64,000 nucleotides of DNA from the NCBI GenBank assembly GCA_003342895.1, contig PTFA01000091.1, positions 1,623,660 through 1,687,659 on the forward strand, in the 5' to 3' direction. The position numbers and the translations under genes were made by a program. This document shows positions 13,300-25,929 of the stretch, in pieces; the stretch's first letter is position 1, and each line of letters begins with the position of its first letter. This stretch comes from Casuarius casuarius. Taxonomy: Eukaryota; Chordata; Aves; Casuariiformes; Casuariidae. The notes beneath the pieces are model-generated. The model searched no databases and had not been told where the DNA came from. It was given only the letters and a program-made list of their open reading frames with translations.

Positions 13300-15800
13300 G
13301 ATGTAAGAGCTTTTTTCCCATTGCTAATAGTGACTTAGACATTTCAGAGATGCACTTTCTTGGTATTTATACTGACTTACTGCCCATCAAATACAGAACG
13401 AGGTATCAGAGTTCAGTAGCCATTAATACCTTGTGAAGTTAAGACATCTCATCCAAGACAGCTTTGTGCATCTCATGCCAGTGTCACTTGAAGTTTAAGG
13501 ATGGTCAAAACCCAAAAGATAATTTATATTTATCAGCATTGTGCAGTACGTACATGCCCACAGGTCCAAGGTCTTTACTTCTGAGATCTCTCAATTATGA
13601 CCAGATTAAATTCCACACACAGGTTTTGGTGACTGTAGAAGCCATAAAGCATATTAATCATACAGTAAAAAAGACAGTGTTTTATTGCTATTGTCTGCAG
13701 TAACAAAACCTGAGGCTAGAAAAAGTGCAATATAAACACAGTTGTAACTAACAAGGTTCTTCAAATATGTCTATGGGGAGTCAATGCATATTTAATTCTG
13801 GTTGTATAATCTGTTTATTGCTATTTTTGACAGGTATCTTCATTTATCAAAAATCTACTTAAAAGCTGTTGGGCTGGATCTCCTACTAATCTCAAATCTA
13901 TCAAATAGATTATTTCTTTTTATGAAAATAATAAGAAAAAAGAGCTAAAATGATAAAGGGTGAAATTAACCCATCAGAAACCTGGCACTTTCTATTCATT
14001 TTGAAAATAGCCACCAATGCATATCAGTCAAGAACACCACACACTCATCCATACCAGTGAACCTCAAACTTCCCTATTGTATCTTATAGTGCTCTGTGAC
14101 ATCTATGAATTATTGTCTCACATGTGTTAGTCTGCTGCTAAGTTCATATGTAGTTTTTCATGGTTTTGATTACACATACTACTCTGATATTCCTCTCAAT
14201 TCTCCTTCCCTTCTTCCTATGTTTTTTGCTGAGTTACTTCATTAAGCAAACTCATCACTGAAGTTTTTCTGGGCTATCCCTACAAACCTCCATGTAATTT
14301 TGACAGTCTACAAATATGAAGGGCTTTTGGCTTTTTCCTACTCTAGAGCAGTCCCAGCTATCCAACCCTGCTTTTGCTCATAAGCACTAAATTTAATTCA
14401 AGGTGCCAAAATATTCTTGGATCTTCAGATGGCTGCTTACTCAATGGCTTGCAACACTCTTCCTATTCTGAGCTGCATGGAAAAGTATCGACAGAACAAT
14501 TTCAAGAGACTATTCATCTTATTAAGAAGTCACTTTCATCTTGGAGCTTTGCCAGTTTTTGGCAATGATTTTCAGAAGGATAAGACTAATATGTTTACTT
14601 TGCCTTTCATGACCTTCTAATGTGCTGTACTTAATAATTTAGCATTATAAAATATAATTCAGGTGTTGCCATTCACTTTTTTACCTTGGCAATACCCTGT
14701 CGCATAGACCCCATGCTTTCAGCAATGGCTTCTGTTTCTTCCTTTTCACCTCCTTAAAAGGTTCAAAACGCTCCAATCTTGTTGCATAGTTTAGCCAAAA
14801 AGTTACTCCTCAACAAAGCTGTTTCAAAACTAGCCCACTGTGCACCATGAAAAAACAAGATACTTCATAAATAGCCTGTCATGAGATAGCAATGTTAAAT
14901 AAAACACACAAAATGTGCTTATGACATTTCACAAACATTCTTACCTACTTTCATAACAATCTTTGGTACCAAGCAGACACTTAAAAATTATAATCTTGAT
15001 TTTATTATCTAGTGTGAAAAAAGCAATGAGGATTAGCAGCTGATTAAAATGCATACTGCAAACAGGTATGATCAAGTGCAGCAGTTCTTGAAGAAACCAA
15101 AAACTGCATCAGATAGATTTTGCCATAGAGATTGCATCCAAGCATTCAGCAAAGCTTCTTGTATCATTTTGTCAAGAGCGCAGATTTATTTGGGAATACA
15201 ATGGGATCTAACCTGCACTCATGCAAAATAACAGTCCAGAAAACAAAATCAGATCTATTCCCCAATGTTTTCCTTCACTATTTAATAACAGAGACTAGAC
15301 GTTCAAAAACTTATGCAGCTGCATTTACGATGCAGAATTTTCCCTAAGACATTTTATTAATTAATCTTATTTACTGACTCACTGAGCTGCTGCCCTCTAG
15401 TTTGACCTTTTCTAGCTTTAACCACAGCCCCGCAAAGTCATTAGAAATTATACATTTTCTATTGTCCTTTGCCTGTATTTCCTTCATTATTTTGAGCAGG
15501 CAGAGACACATTCTGTAGGGTGCTCCAGGATGGGAACATTTCCCTGAAGTGCAGACACTTTCCTAATTGGAATATTATTTCAGGAAACTAAGCTATAAAT
15601 GTCTATATTCTGATGGCTATATTCTGAATGCAAGTAAAGCAGCTTGCTCCCTCTCTCTGAATCCTGGTTCTACACTGACAAGCAGTTTTTACTGTCTGGC
15701 ACCTGATCAGAACTCTATGTGGCATTATTCTGGTTCCCAGGTCACAGGGATATTTACTTTGCAAACACTTAGGATGGCTTAAGGCATTGTTTGTTCTTAC
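13300..15800. other. Non-coding stretch, no gene seen
   Basis: A short piece at about 13868-13905 ('gctggatctcctactaatctc') resembles the start of the sauropsid palindromic element, and a similar start occurs near 21962. Open frames at 14374-14620 and 15049-15347 overlap one another in different frames and resemble no protein. No CpG-dense promoter-like DNA is present. Confidence 0.55.
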
Positions 15801-15870
15801 CTCCATAGCTCAACTGGCAGAACAAAATGCATAAGCCTGCTTCATCCAATTTGGGATCATACAAATGAAC
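15800..15870 (+). repeat. tRNA-derived SINE relic
   Basis: At about 15806-15817 the DNA reads TAGCTCAACTGG, which fits the A-box of tRNA promoters and continues as 'cagaac' in the manner of a D-arm. A B-box would be expected 30-60 bp on, but only a weak 'gggatcatac' is seen. The following 'atgcataagcctgcttcatcc' resembles tRNA-derived SINEs of sauropsids. It does not fold as a working tRNA and is best read as a dead SINE. Confidence 0.5.
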
Positions 15871-16110
15871 TTAAAACACTGATGAAAGCACTTTTAACTC
15901 ATTTAGATGATTCTGTGCTCCAGCAGTTTAGTGGGCACTATTCTGCTGGCTGACCTGGGAAAGTGAATCAGAAACCTCCAGCAGACAGGCAGCAATGAGC
16001 TGTTGGGCACAATACCTTTGGCCAAGCCAGGAAAGTCTACAAAAGAACATCTGTCCATTCACTCAGAAAACAACTCCTACAAAATCCATTACTGAAATTT
16101 AATTATATGT

Positions 16111-16240
16111 ATTTTGAGGCCCCAAATGAGACTGAATACCACACTGCCACACACTGAATATGACGTGAACACCTGATATGGTACCATCTATGGCTTCAAG
16201 GAATTTGCAATCTAAGCAGACAAGAAAGACAACTCACGAC
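16111..16240 (+). repeat. Ancient sauropsid interspersed repeat
   Basis: The string of landmarks 'gaggccccaaatgag', 'tatggcttcaaggaa' and 'tttgcaatctaagcagacaa' follows an old repeat common in turtle and crocodile DNA ('gaggccccaat...ccccaaagagcttacaatctaag...'). I have no secure family name for it. It is diverged and has no coding capacity. Confidence 0.6.
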
Positions 16241-16403
16241 AATAAAAAAAATGATACATTCATACACAGATAAGGAAGAAATCCTTAAAAAATGACTGAC
16301 TTGCACATGTGACAAAGATCTGAGAAGTCAGGTTGTACACAGCTTATATTTTCCAATGGTCTGTTGCAAAGAAAGTATGAAAATAAGGTATAAAATATTG
16401 CCG

Positions 16404-16634
16404 TTCTAACTTGATAAGGGTTTTTAGGGAAGTGGTACATTTGCATGTACTTTGCCCCAGTGAAGATAACAAAAGAAGATACAAGGCAATGAACAGATCC
16501 TTACTCTTAATACCACATTTCTAACTTGATAAGGGTTTTTAGGGAAGTGGTACATTTGCATGTACTTTGCCCCAGTGAAGATAACAGAAGATACAAGGCA
16601 ATCAACAGATCCTTACTCTTAATACCACATTTCT
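16404..16634. repeat. Recent tandem duplication, ~115 bp unit, two copies
   Basis: Unit 1 (16404-16518) starts TTCTAACTTGATAAGGG, and unit 2 (from 16519) starts with the same word and runs to about 16634. Read side by side, they differ by one 3 bp deletion in an 'aacaaaagaag' stretch and one G/C change ('caatgaac' versus 'caatcaac'). Everything else is identical. The near-identity shows a young duplication in otherwise old sequence. No gene or motif explains the unit. Confidence 0.95.
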
Positions 16635-16639
16635 GCTGT

Positions 16640-18100
16640 AACCTGCAGAGAGAAACTCAAATGAGAAATACAAAACAACTCTCATGGTAAAAGTCCTGTA
16701 TAATTCAGTTGGATTGAAGCTGACATGTGACAACGGAAACTAGTCACAGAAAAAAATTACTTTCTTCCAACGCTAAAGAAACTATACTAGGATAAGGAAA
16801 CCAGTATTTCGCCATGAAACAACTCATCCATTTCACTGTAGCATTTTAGCCTTCAAACTGTCCCAGCCTGAGCTAATCATTTTCTTCTGTTTGAATAAAC
16901 TGATTTTGTTTAGAGAAAGGAGGAAATTCAACAGCATTTCTATGATCTTTTCATGCTTCTGCCAGTCATTACAGTTCTCTTCCCTTTCTCCTGCCTGACT
17001 TCCTATTGCGATAAAGTTTTCATAAGATTTCATAATGAATTTTTCACTTGAAGAAACCTAGGAATTTTGTAGATTTGATCCTTCTGTAGAATCTTTTAAC
17101 AGGTATTATAAATGCAGGTAGAAAATGTTATTCCTACTAAATAATGCAACAGTCCTTCATATTTCCTCATAGAATATTTGTTTTCAATATTTCTTTCCCA
17201 TAAGTTTCATAGTCATTTTGCACAGGAGAAGTGTTAAGTTTTAATTCAGCATCTACAACACCAGCCTCACTGAATAAGATGCCAGTTCAAATCCATCGGT
17301 TTTTATTAAACCTAGCCAAAGCCCTAAAGAGCTTGTAAGCTCACCAATGGGTCCCTTGAGAAGTGGGACAATGTTATTTGAATGTAATTCACAGAGTCAG
17401 ACAATCAGCCTCTCTGTCACTGGGCAAACAGTTTAGCTGTGAGTGATGCTCATGAACAGCAATAATTTAATTGCATGCTGAAATGCACGCTTTCAACGTT
17501 CCAGTCCTCCTGATTTGAACTACTGTGAAGCAGGGCTGCAGCCAAAGTGAGAATCGTGCTATGTTTCATTGCATGGTTGAAGTAAGAATAGCTCAGAACA
17601 AGAAAGATGCCCTAGGCAATGCTCAAGGTAAAAAGTTCAGTCTAAACAAAAAAGAATGACTTTCTCCAAGACATTAGGAATGACATTAGGAACACTGGAA
17701 TCCCAACTTTTCCTTTTTTTAAACAATGAGCCTGCCCAGTTGAGGACAAGTGGGAATGTAACAATGGCTCTTCTGTCATTGATTGCATAGATGAGTTACG
17801 CTAAATATTCCATGCCAAAACATACTTTGCAGCATTTCTTTTTACCTTCAGGTTATTCTGAGCTTTTTCTTTTTCCCTTGGTTTGATTACAAAGTCCACT
17901 CCCAGGACATCTTTAGCCCCAAATCAGAACTATTTGAATCCTTATTTCGACACTGGGCTAATTCCCACTCTACTTCGTAGCAATGTAACTGAGGTCAGAC
18001 TAAGCTCTCTTGAATTGTCAATGTTGCCTCATGACCTTTTTAGCTTTGTTTCTAACTACTGATGAATTCAGTAATTTTGTGATCAAAACAGCTCTTGCAG
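16640..18100. other. Non-coding stretch, possibly with a conserved element
   Basis: No gene is seen. The portion at about 17390-17600 has no recognisable repeat and a balanced base composition with several palindromic and homeodomain-like words such as 'aataatttaattgcatg'. It would be a reasonable candidate for a conserved non-coding element. The word GACATTAGGAA occurs twice close together near 17670. Confidence 0.5.
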
Positions 18101-18102
18101 TT

Positions 18103-18125
18103 AAAAAAAAAAAAAGGGGGGGGGG
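18103..18125. repeat. A-run joined to G-run
   Basis: Thirteen A followed directly by ten G. The same arrangement occurs at 61474-61490 and 61603-61634. Such tracts are unstable in replication and hard to sequence, so the exact lengths may be unreliable. Confidence 0.9.
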
Positions 18126-18508
18126 TCTTTATTTTCTCACACTGTCCTTATTGCTATCTCTTCCTGGACAGAAAAACTTCCATGGCATACAGGGCAGCAT
18201 GCCCCTGCAGTCACCAAAAAAAGGTAACACTCCTCCCTGCCCACCCCAGCTCTTTGATTCTTTGTCACTTTTCCTTTTAGACTTTAACGTAAGCATTCAG
18301 CTGCCAAAGTGGGGCTGGCCACTACGAGCCTGCTGATGTAACTCATGTGGATCTAATTCTGTGGGTTCATTTGATAAGGGACCCATAAGCCAAGCTGGCA
18401 GAACAACACTTAGTCTTTTATTCCACAAGCTGGGTTTGGCATTGGCAAGCACTACCAGTCAACTCAGGGGGAGAAAGATAATAATGGGAGAGTCATAGCC
18501 TGGACAGG

Positions 18509-18550
18509 TTTTTTTTGTTTTTTTTTTTGTTTGTTTGTTTGTTTTTTTTT
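18509..18550. repeat. T-rich (TTTG)n low-complexity tract
   Basis: Long T runs are broken by G, with a (TTTG)4-like core. It is simple sequence, possibly the decayed tail of a minus-strand retroposon. Confidence 0.9.
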
Positions 18551-18811
18551 ACTTCCTGAGTCAGCCAAAGAGAAAAACTGCACTAGGGCAGGCAAGCTGG
18601 CAGTAGTCACTCTGACTGGTAAGGCACCTGAATGGCTAAAATTGGAAGAACAGTGAAACAGCTGTACCCTGAGATAAATCGCAAAATAAGTTATTAAGGC
18701 AATATACTCTGTAGTATTTAGTCTATGGGAGATGCAAGGATATGGCTTACTTGCTCACCTCACACACCAACAAGGATGGAAAGGTGACAAGCAATTTCAA
18801 AAAATGATAGT

Positions 18812-18863
18812 TGACCACCTCTTTTAAGGTGGTCAGCTAAGGTATTACTCTTTTAAGAGTAAT
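18812..18863. repeat. Two adjacent perfect hairpins
   Basis: The first inverted repeat (18812-18835) has arms TGACCACCT and AGGTGGTCA, a perfect 9 bp stem with a 6-base loop. Eight bases later a second inverted repeat (18844-18863) has arms ATTACTCTT and AAGAGTAAT, a perfect 9 bp stem with a 2-base loop. The stems are too short for a normal microRNA precursor. No neighbouring gene or known element accounts for them. Confidence 0.9.
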
Positions 18864-18869
18864 AACTAA

Positions 18870-21800
18870 ATTGTTTACCTTGTCAAGACCTGAGGAAGCA
18901 AAAAATTACATGAAGAAACATCATTAACTCTGGTTATACATGGATGTATAGTGCAAGCAAAACACTGCGGAAGGATCTACATACTGATCACAGGAACGCA
19001 GTCACGCAGAGAAATGTAAAGTGTTTTAATAAACAGGTTCAAGCCTCAGAGGAATGGCGGGGTGGAGATTAGTTTGCACTGATAGTTACAATCACAATAA
19101 CAAGGAAGAGAATCGACTAATCTATATAGAACTAATTTAATTCTGCCCGTCTCTCTCCCTGTTTGAGAAAAGATCTACTAGACAGACAGTGATAGCAAAT
19201 CTTCTTTTTATCAAGTTTTTTTCCCTCAAAGAGAAATTCTAGTCACATGAACCTGATTCATTCATGCCACTTAGTATTAGACACTAAATAGCGCCCAAGC
19301 TGACACCACAATGACCTGGATGACCTACACAGTCAACGGAGAGCGATAGCAGCCCTCAGCTTTTTAGCCAGTGGACTAGAATAGGAACTTCTAGAGGACG
19401 ATTCTGATGTTAAATGGCCTGAGTTATTCCGTTCATTGACTGCAGTTTAAGATTACATCCCTAACTAAAGCACTTCAGTTAAATGTCAGAACTTAACAGG
19501 GATGAATCATGGGTAACTGTTCTTTTCTTATTCCTTCTAGCAACTTTCCTTGCCATGGAAAGGTACTACACTGATTATGAGAGTCCTGCAGGCAGGAGTT
19601 TTAACACTTAGTAGGATTGCCCAAGCAATGTGAAACAAAGGACAGGAACTAGAACAAAACCAATTCAGAAGTTCTGCAGGTCAGGGGTTGAGTGATAGGA
19701 CAATAATCTCCTTCAACACNCCAGTTTTAGGGATGCAGGGAGGTGTGCAGCCATTCTGATAGTCATCATGCAAAAGTAATGGAATCTGTCTAGACAAAAG
19801 TGACAAACCTTGACAAAACCAATCAGGAAGTAAGGACTGAAATTTTTCTGCCTACCTTTTACCACCTCTGCATGTCCAGGTGAAGGGGCTGCATAGTTGG
19901 AATTACTGAGTCCAGTTCAGACACTGAAAGTGCCCTTACAAACTCCATCTGAAGTGCACTGATATAAACTGGACTTCTCCTGTGGCCTGCATATCCCCGG
20001 TCTCAATTAATTTTAACGCACTTTGGAGGATGCTTTTAACATTAAATTTACTGAACTTGTACTTAACATCCTCACTCAGTTGCATTAGAAGTTAGCAGTG
20101 TACCCATCTGCACTGAATCCCAGGATTGAGGCCTCAGTTTATAGGAGATCTCCAGTCCTTGCTAACCATGTAGAACCAACAGCATTCAGAAAGCTGGCAT
20201 GGCACTTATGGTTTTTTATGTTGCAAATTAAGTAGACATGCTTCACTGCTGTAACTCAGCAAACTGAGGTGAAAATTCACCCTTGAATGTACAAATCAAT
20301 TTTGTTTTATATTTTGCTTCTAGATAGTGGGCTATGACACTGACAAATACAGTGTTGCCTGACAAGTATCTTTCAGAAAAGGGAGAAGGAAAAAATCGGG
20401 AGGAATAGGAAGAGGGGAAGAGTATATGTGATTCCTCTGTGTTTTCATTCACAAGCTGTTTACTAAACATCTAACATTTCCTGCATGCTTTCCTGATTGG
20501 CATTATCTGCAATATGTACACAGCAGCTGGGAAGAGATGGTGCCTTCCCTTAACCTCCTCCTCATTTTTGTTTTCATTTAAATGGCAACCAAATGTCTTC
20601 CTTTTCAAAGAGTGTTAAAAATCAGTAATGTAGGGGAGTAGAGCACCTACCAGGCTGGCCATTCATTCCCTATGAGTCATCTTGCAATTTCTTAGTTTGA
20701 CAATTCTGCCTCATATATTTTAATATCAATTTTGAAAGAAAAAAGCAAGCCAATTCATTCCTTAACAGCTCCCTGTAATTTCAGCTTGCTCTTTACTTAT
20801 GTATGAAACTGACTTGGGTGGAAAAGCTTAGAGGCAGATGAATTTTGAATTTCAGAGCTCAGGAAAGGCCAATAAAATGTGCAATAATCTTAATGTTTGG
20901 GTTTCACTGAGCTGTAAACACCTTTTATATTAACTGATAAAATACCACTAATGTTGCAACAAATTCTTTAAGTTTTAAGAAGTTTTCCTGAACTCCTATG
21001 CAAGCTTGGAATCACCCAACATTCTTTACTTCTGGTAAGTGGACTAGCAATCTGTACCCATTAAGTTATCACATATTTAAATTCTTGTAGCACCCAAAAT
21101 ATTCATTAGGCCTTCTTGTTCTACAGGTATAAAAGCAGATAAGTAAAATCTGTATGCTGAAAGGTATGTATTTTGAGTTACAGACAAAGAATAAGAAGCA
21201 TGAATAAAATACTGGACTAAGCTGGAAGTTCTTTGGGCCAAATTCCTCTATTTCCCATATTTTTATGCTTGCAGACACTCATATACAAGGATTCTCAATT
21301 TCAAAGTTATACCGGACTCTTCAAAGCAAATAACCTCTACTATGAATTAAAAGCTTCCTTAGAAGGTCAAAACCAAACAGAAGAGTCACCTAAGCAATCT
21401 TATTTTTTCCTATTCTAAGTGACAAAATCTTCAATGAGCTGTTGGAAAGTACCAGCCCTGGGAGGCTTGGCTTCAGAGGCCATATATATCAAACACAGGA
21501 TGTCTCTTGGTTCTCCAGCCACAAACAGGGCATAAATGGATTGAATGGCTTGTTGAAGAAGATCAGAGAAAGAATGAATTATAAGAAAAGGTAAGAGAAG
21601 GAGAGTGAGAAGTTTCTGCAGTTTTTCTTGTTTCAGGACAGGAACTGACCATGATAGGTTCTGTTTCTTGTGAAATGGCTCTTTTCCCCCACCCAAAAGA
21701 AAAAAAAACTATTAAACCAGAGGACAAAAGAGGGGATTGGCTGAACTGAGCATGCTTACATTTCTTTAGCTAATCTAGTCTAAAATTATTTAAGATTCTT

Positions 21801-24380
21801 ACACTAATCATTCAAATGTATAGGTCCCCTGAAAAGTGAAGTACAAAAAGCCTGCTCTGAACAAGACTAATATCCTCTGATAACACTGAGTTCAGTACAA
21901 AGTACAATAAAATTATGTATTAAAGATACAGGATTAATTACTCTCTGAGATTTGATCATGAGACAGTTGTATAGATACTTTGGACCAGATCTCCTGCTAA
22001 TATATGTCAGAATAAGTGAGCTGAACTCAATACAATTACATCTGTTTACTCTGGGAGACTTCCTGAGGCTGTATTTCAAAGGCATTGAAGCTGGCAATAT
22101 TTGCATTTGCCTACTTAACGGCATAGTTTCTCTCAATTATCTTTTGTGAATTTTATTTAAGTCATAATGCATTTGGCCCAATATTTTGCTATTTTTCTCT
22201 CCTGAAGTTCAAACAAAAGCTTTCAGCCAGTATGTGGCTCAGCACACAATGGTTGCAAGAAACAAGAGGTTTTTGCTGATTTCACTGCCCTCCAACACAG
22301 ACTAATGTCATTTGGATTAAATGAACCAGAAGCTTTGTTTCTACTACTTGCTCTACTTATACCATCATCCTGTGTTTTTCATGTTTCCACTCCATCCCGA
22401 GTATCCCAATCTCAGTGCACCAGCTTAACTAATATTTATTATCTCCAAGGTCATTCCTAGGTTTGAATTTTTATGCAAATGCATAGATAAAAATACCTAA
22501 TGCAGGGTTAAGACATACTCCTCCTTTCCTCTCCTTCCTACCCATCACCTCCCACAGTTACTTTATGTGTTACATTCAGCAGCAATGGGTCTGAAGAACA
22601 GCACTGTCAATCCTAGCGCCATGAGGTTTTTCAATGGATCATAAAGAATGCTATAAAAACAAGAAAAATAGCTGCCAGGAAAAGAGAGTTATGGAGGTGG
22701 TAGAGATGCAGAGATCCTCCCTCCTGTAAAAAGCCAGCTACATTGCCCTGTCTATACAGCTGGACATTTCAAGAATATCAAAAATGACTGAAAGAATTGA
22801 CAGTCTTTTTTGATTCCCTACTCATCAATTCAGAGATTAGAAAGCACATATGAGTAGTTCCACACACTGCAGGATTTCTGCAAACAGATCAGAAGAGGAA
22901 AATTAGCAGTATTAATGCTACCTCTTAAGTAGGCTGAGCCCATTCACTGCCAAGCTACTAGCAATTCAGTTCAGTGCCTGCAAGAGAGCTATCAATCACA
23001 AAAACACTTGCTTTTGTATCTGCGCTAAAATCCATATACTTCCACTCCATTTTCTACTTTATTATATTTGAAGCTATAGTTCCATACATCATCTGGATGT
23101 CTTTAATGCAGCCATCATCATTTCATGAGATGAAATTACACATATAAAATCTCTGCTCAGGCTGCGAGTCTACTACGGTTATCTTACACACAGATTTACC
23201 TGGTAGGACAAAACAAAGGAGTCCCACCAGGATGAAACATTCCTTTTCCCCTTTCTCTCTCTTCTTTTTCTCCCCATCAGCACCAGCTGGCATTGTATGC
23301 CTGCTATCACATCATGTGGTCCAAGCATTATCCCTTCCCAGTTCAAATTTGAGATGCATTCAAAAACAACTGTCATTGTTTGGTTGTAAGTCTGGCAATA
23401 TTTGATGGGGGTATTTTGAGTCCTCAGTTTTTGGACAGAATATGCATCCCAGCTTTTATTCGATGAAGAATGTATTTGTAATCCTTATGACTACAGAGAA
23501 GTATTTTAGAAAACTGTTCAAGTTCACCTAAACAGTCCAGAAGTTGGAAAGCAAGTAAGAACTTAGCACTTAAAACAAACATCTATTAAGTTTTTATCCC
23601 AAGACTTCCAAGTATCAGAGCTTGACTACTATTGCAGGCCTTATTATTTCAAATTAAGGGCTACTACTCAAATGCAACTTCAGTTCAAATGAGCCACCTT
23701 AATAATAACTATGTAACAACAATAACGACAGATCACTGTCACGAATCGCTCCCTCTCCTGTGTTTTTAAGATGAATTTGTACCAGAAAATTCCATGTCAC
23801 AGTTTTTTTCATTCTTCCTGAGGTGTAATTATGAGTCAGGAGGAGCTTAGAAGGATTACAAGGTGCCTACAGAGATCACTAATACCTGCTTATTAGGAAA
23901 TGGAAACCTTCATATAATACATCATTTTGGAACTGTCCAAAGACAGTCACAATTTTAATTTATCATTTACTTTCTCGGGAAGAAAGAGTTTTCAAGAAAG
24001 ACAATTATGGATGAGCACAAGTAGCTGGTAATTGGGACAAAAGATTGTGCTGGTAATTCATCACCTGCATGGTCTCTCCAGATGTGTGAAATACTCTTTT
24101 TTCCTCTGAGTTTACTGAATCTTTATTTCAGATTCAGAAGAGAAGGTCTCATCTTGGTCCCATCTAAAATATATATAAAGACATGCAAGTGTAGTTGGAT
24201 TCTATCTAAAACACCTCTGCTTATTTTGAAAAGTACACCTTGTCAAAGTAAGATTCAAGATTCACAACAAACCAGAACCATTAGAAACAACATCCAAATA
24301 AGTCTGTGCCCCTCTGATATAAAAGTCACAAAAAGCAAATGCATTTCTGTAACGTGCATCTTCCTGATTGCTTAACATAG
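18870..24380. other. Long non-coding stretch
   Basis: No coding exon is recognised. One unresolved base lies at 19720. A decayed palindromic-element start ('gaccagatctcctgctaata') is at about 21962. Open frames at 20243-20470, 21069-21696 and 21867-22149 overlap between strands and resemble no protein. The rest is AT-rich, with no CpG-dense patch. Confidence 0.55.
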
Positions 24381-24500
24381 AAGGGTTACTGTCATTATTC
24401 CCATTTATGGGGAAAGCAAGCTGAGGCACAGATATTTTACCTGAGGTTATACAGGACTTTGGGACAGAAACAGAGCTTGTGGCTCTCAGTATGGGAATTT
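24381..24500 (+). repeat. MIR SINE
   Basis: The MIR core is clear: 'gtcattattcccatttatgg', then 'ctgaggcacaga', then 'ttttacctgaggttatac', in the right order and spacing for the 'attattcccattttacag...aactgaggcacagag' consensus. A 151-codon minus-strand frame (24262-24717) runs through it and is therefore unlikely to be a gene. Confidence 0.8.
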
Positions 24501-25789
24501 CACCCACAAGGCACAGCATCTCTGTCAAATTTGACCTATCATGCAAGATGATACTGAGTTCTCCCTTTAATTTTATTTTCCTTCTTATGTTACACTTTGC
24601 ATGAAGATGTATTTTATGGATTTGATGCATTTTGGCAGAGCTTATTTCTCCCAGTGATGACAGCATTGAGCACCAGGAATGAGCACCACTGATAAAATAC
24701 TGTTTCTGCCCTAGCATATTGTTGGGATGCTACATCTGGCCTGTGTGAATAGCATTCATTATAGCTGGTACACCAAGATAATGATATGCTGTGGCCAATT
24801 ATGTCATTCACTTGCTCTCTAGCCAATTAGCTCTCTCTGCCCTGTCTAGCTGGTTCCAGTGAGGAGCAGTTGCCAAGACTAAGCAAAAAGTGTCTTCAGC
24901 TTTTGAGAATATGCATAATGCAGTTTTAGTCTGTTTTCAGTCACCTTCAGGAATCACAGGGTATAGACTGATGATCACAAGCAACTAGACCAAATCTTAT
25001 TTAGAAAGTATTAGTTGCAGTCTATTTTAAAGTAATTTGGTGCCATACTGCAAGGGGATAGGTTCTTATTCACATTAAGGTTCCTTTATTTTGTTATGCC
25101 TAAAAAGTCCTAAAATAGACATACATTTTTTCTACACTCAAGCTATATTCTACATACACTGTTAAGGACAAATCCTTGGCACTATGATAACCTATATCTT
25201 TTAAGAAGGCAGTTACCGGCCAAGTTTCTGTTCCAGTGTTGTTTAAATCATCTGCAGTGTAAGCAAAAATTCAAAAAGTATCTCATATACATCCACAACT
25301 GTACCATCACAGAGATGCACAATATACATTTCCTTCATAACAAACTCACAGAATGAGTTTAGAAATACATAATTCAATTGCTACATAGCAACATTTGTCT
25401 AACAGGTAATTACATCAAAATATACTATTCATAAACACATACATACACTTACAGACACACAAACATATGCATGAAAGAAAGAGGAGCCAGAGATATAATT
25501 AGTGTACTACATAACTTAATGACCATTAATTGTTTTTATAGCTGTGTAAGATAAACTAATTCTGCAGGCAGGGATAATCAGATCTCAAGCTTTGTAATTA
25601 AATGACCAACTGTGGGGGCTGAAAGAGAGCTTCATTTATTAGTCCCCCACGTATGATAGTACACAACTTACAGAAGAAAAAAAAATTAAGATTCTGTGGC
25701 TATAGCTTTAAGTGGGGAGCTAAGAAAGTGTTCTAAATTAAGCAACTGTTCATGTACTTTCCTGAATAAAGATAGATTTGAACACTTCT

Positions 25790-25870
25790 GTAAGTATATC
25801 TTCCTGATCTGAGATCTCTGCATCTCATTTATGCCCATCTGTAAAATGGGAATTATAATACCTTTCTTCT
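25790..25870 (-). repeat. MIR SINE fragment
   Basis: The plus strand carries 'catctgtaaaatgggaat' and 'tataataccttt', which is the reverse complement of the MIR core with its typical spacing. The left part is more decayed. Confidence 0.65.
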
Positions 25871-25925
25871 TTCTACTTTGCTTTCTTTTGTTCTCTTCCT
25901 CTACTTCTTTCTCTAACCTCCTGCT
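25861..25925. repeat. Polypyrimidine tract
   Basis: About 65 bp made almost wholly of C and T, with very few purines. It follows directly on the MIR fragment. Such tracts can form triplexes or act as splice-acceptor tracts, but no exon is recognised next to it. Confidence 0.7.
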
Positions 25926-25929
25926 ACAG

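Noticed and set aside
15800..15870. Possible functional tRNA gene (A-box TAGCTCAACTGG)
   Set aside because: No good B-box and no cloverleaf with an acceptor stem could be drawn; a dead SINE fits better.
18812..18863. microRNA precursor
   Set aside because: Stems are only 9 bp; a pre-miRNA needs a longer stem of about 30 bp, and the two hairpins do not combine into one.
24262..24717. Minus-strand open frame of 151 codons
   Set aside because: It runs straight through a clear MIR SINE, resembles no protein and has no supporting splice signals.
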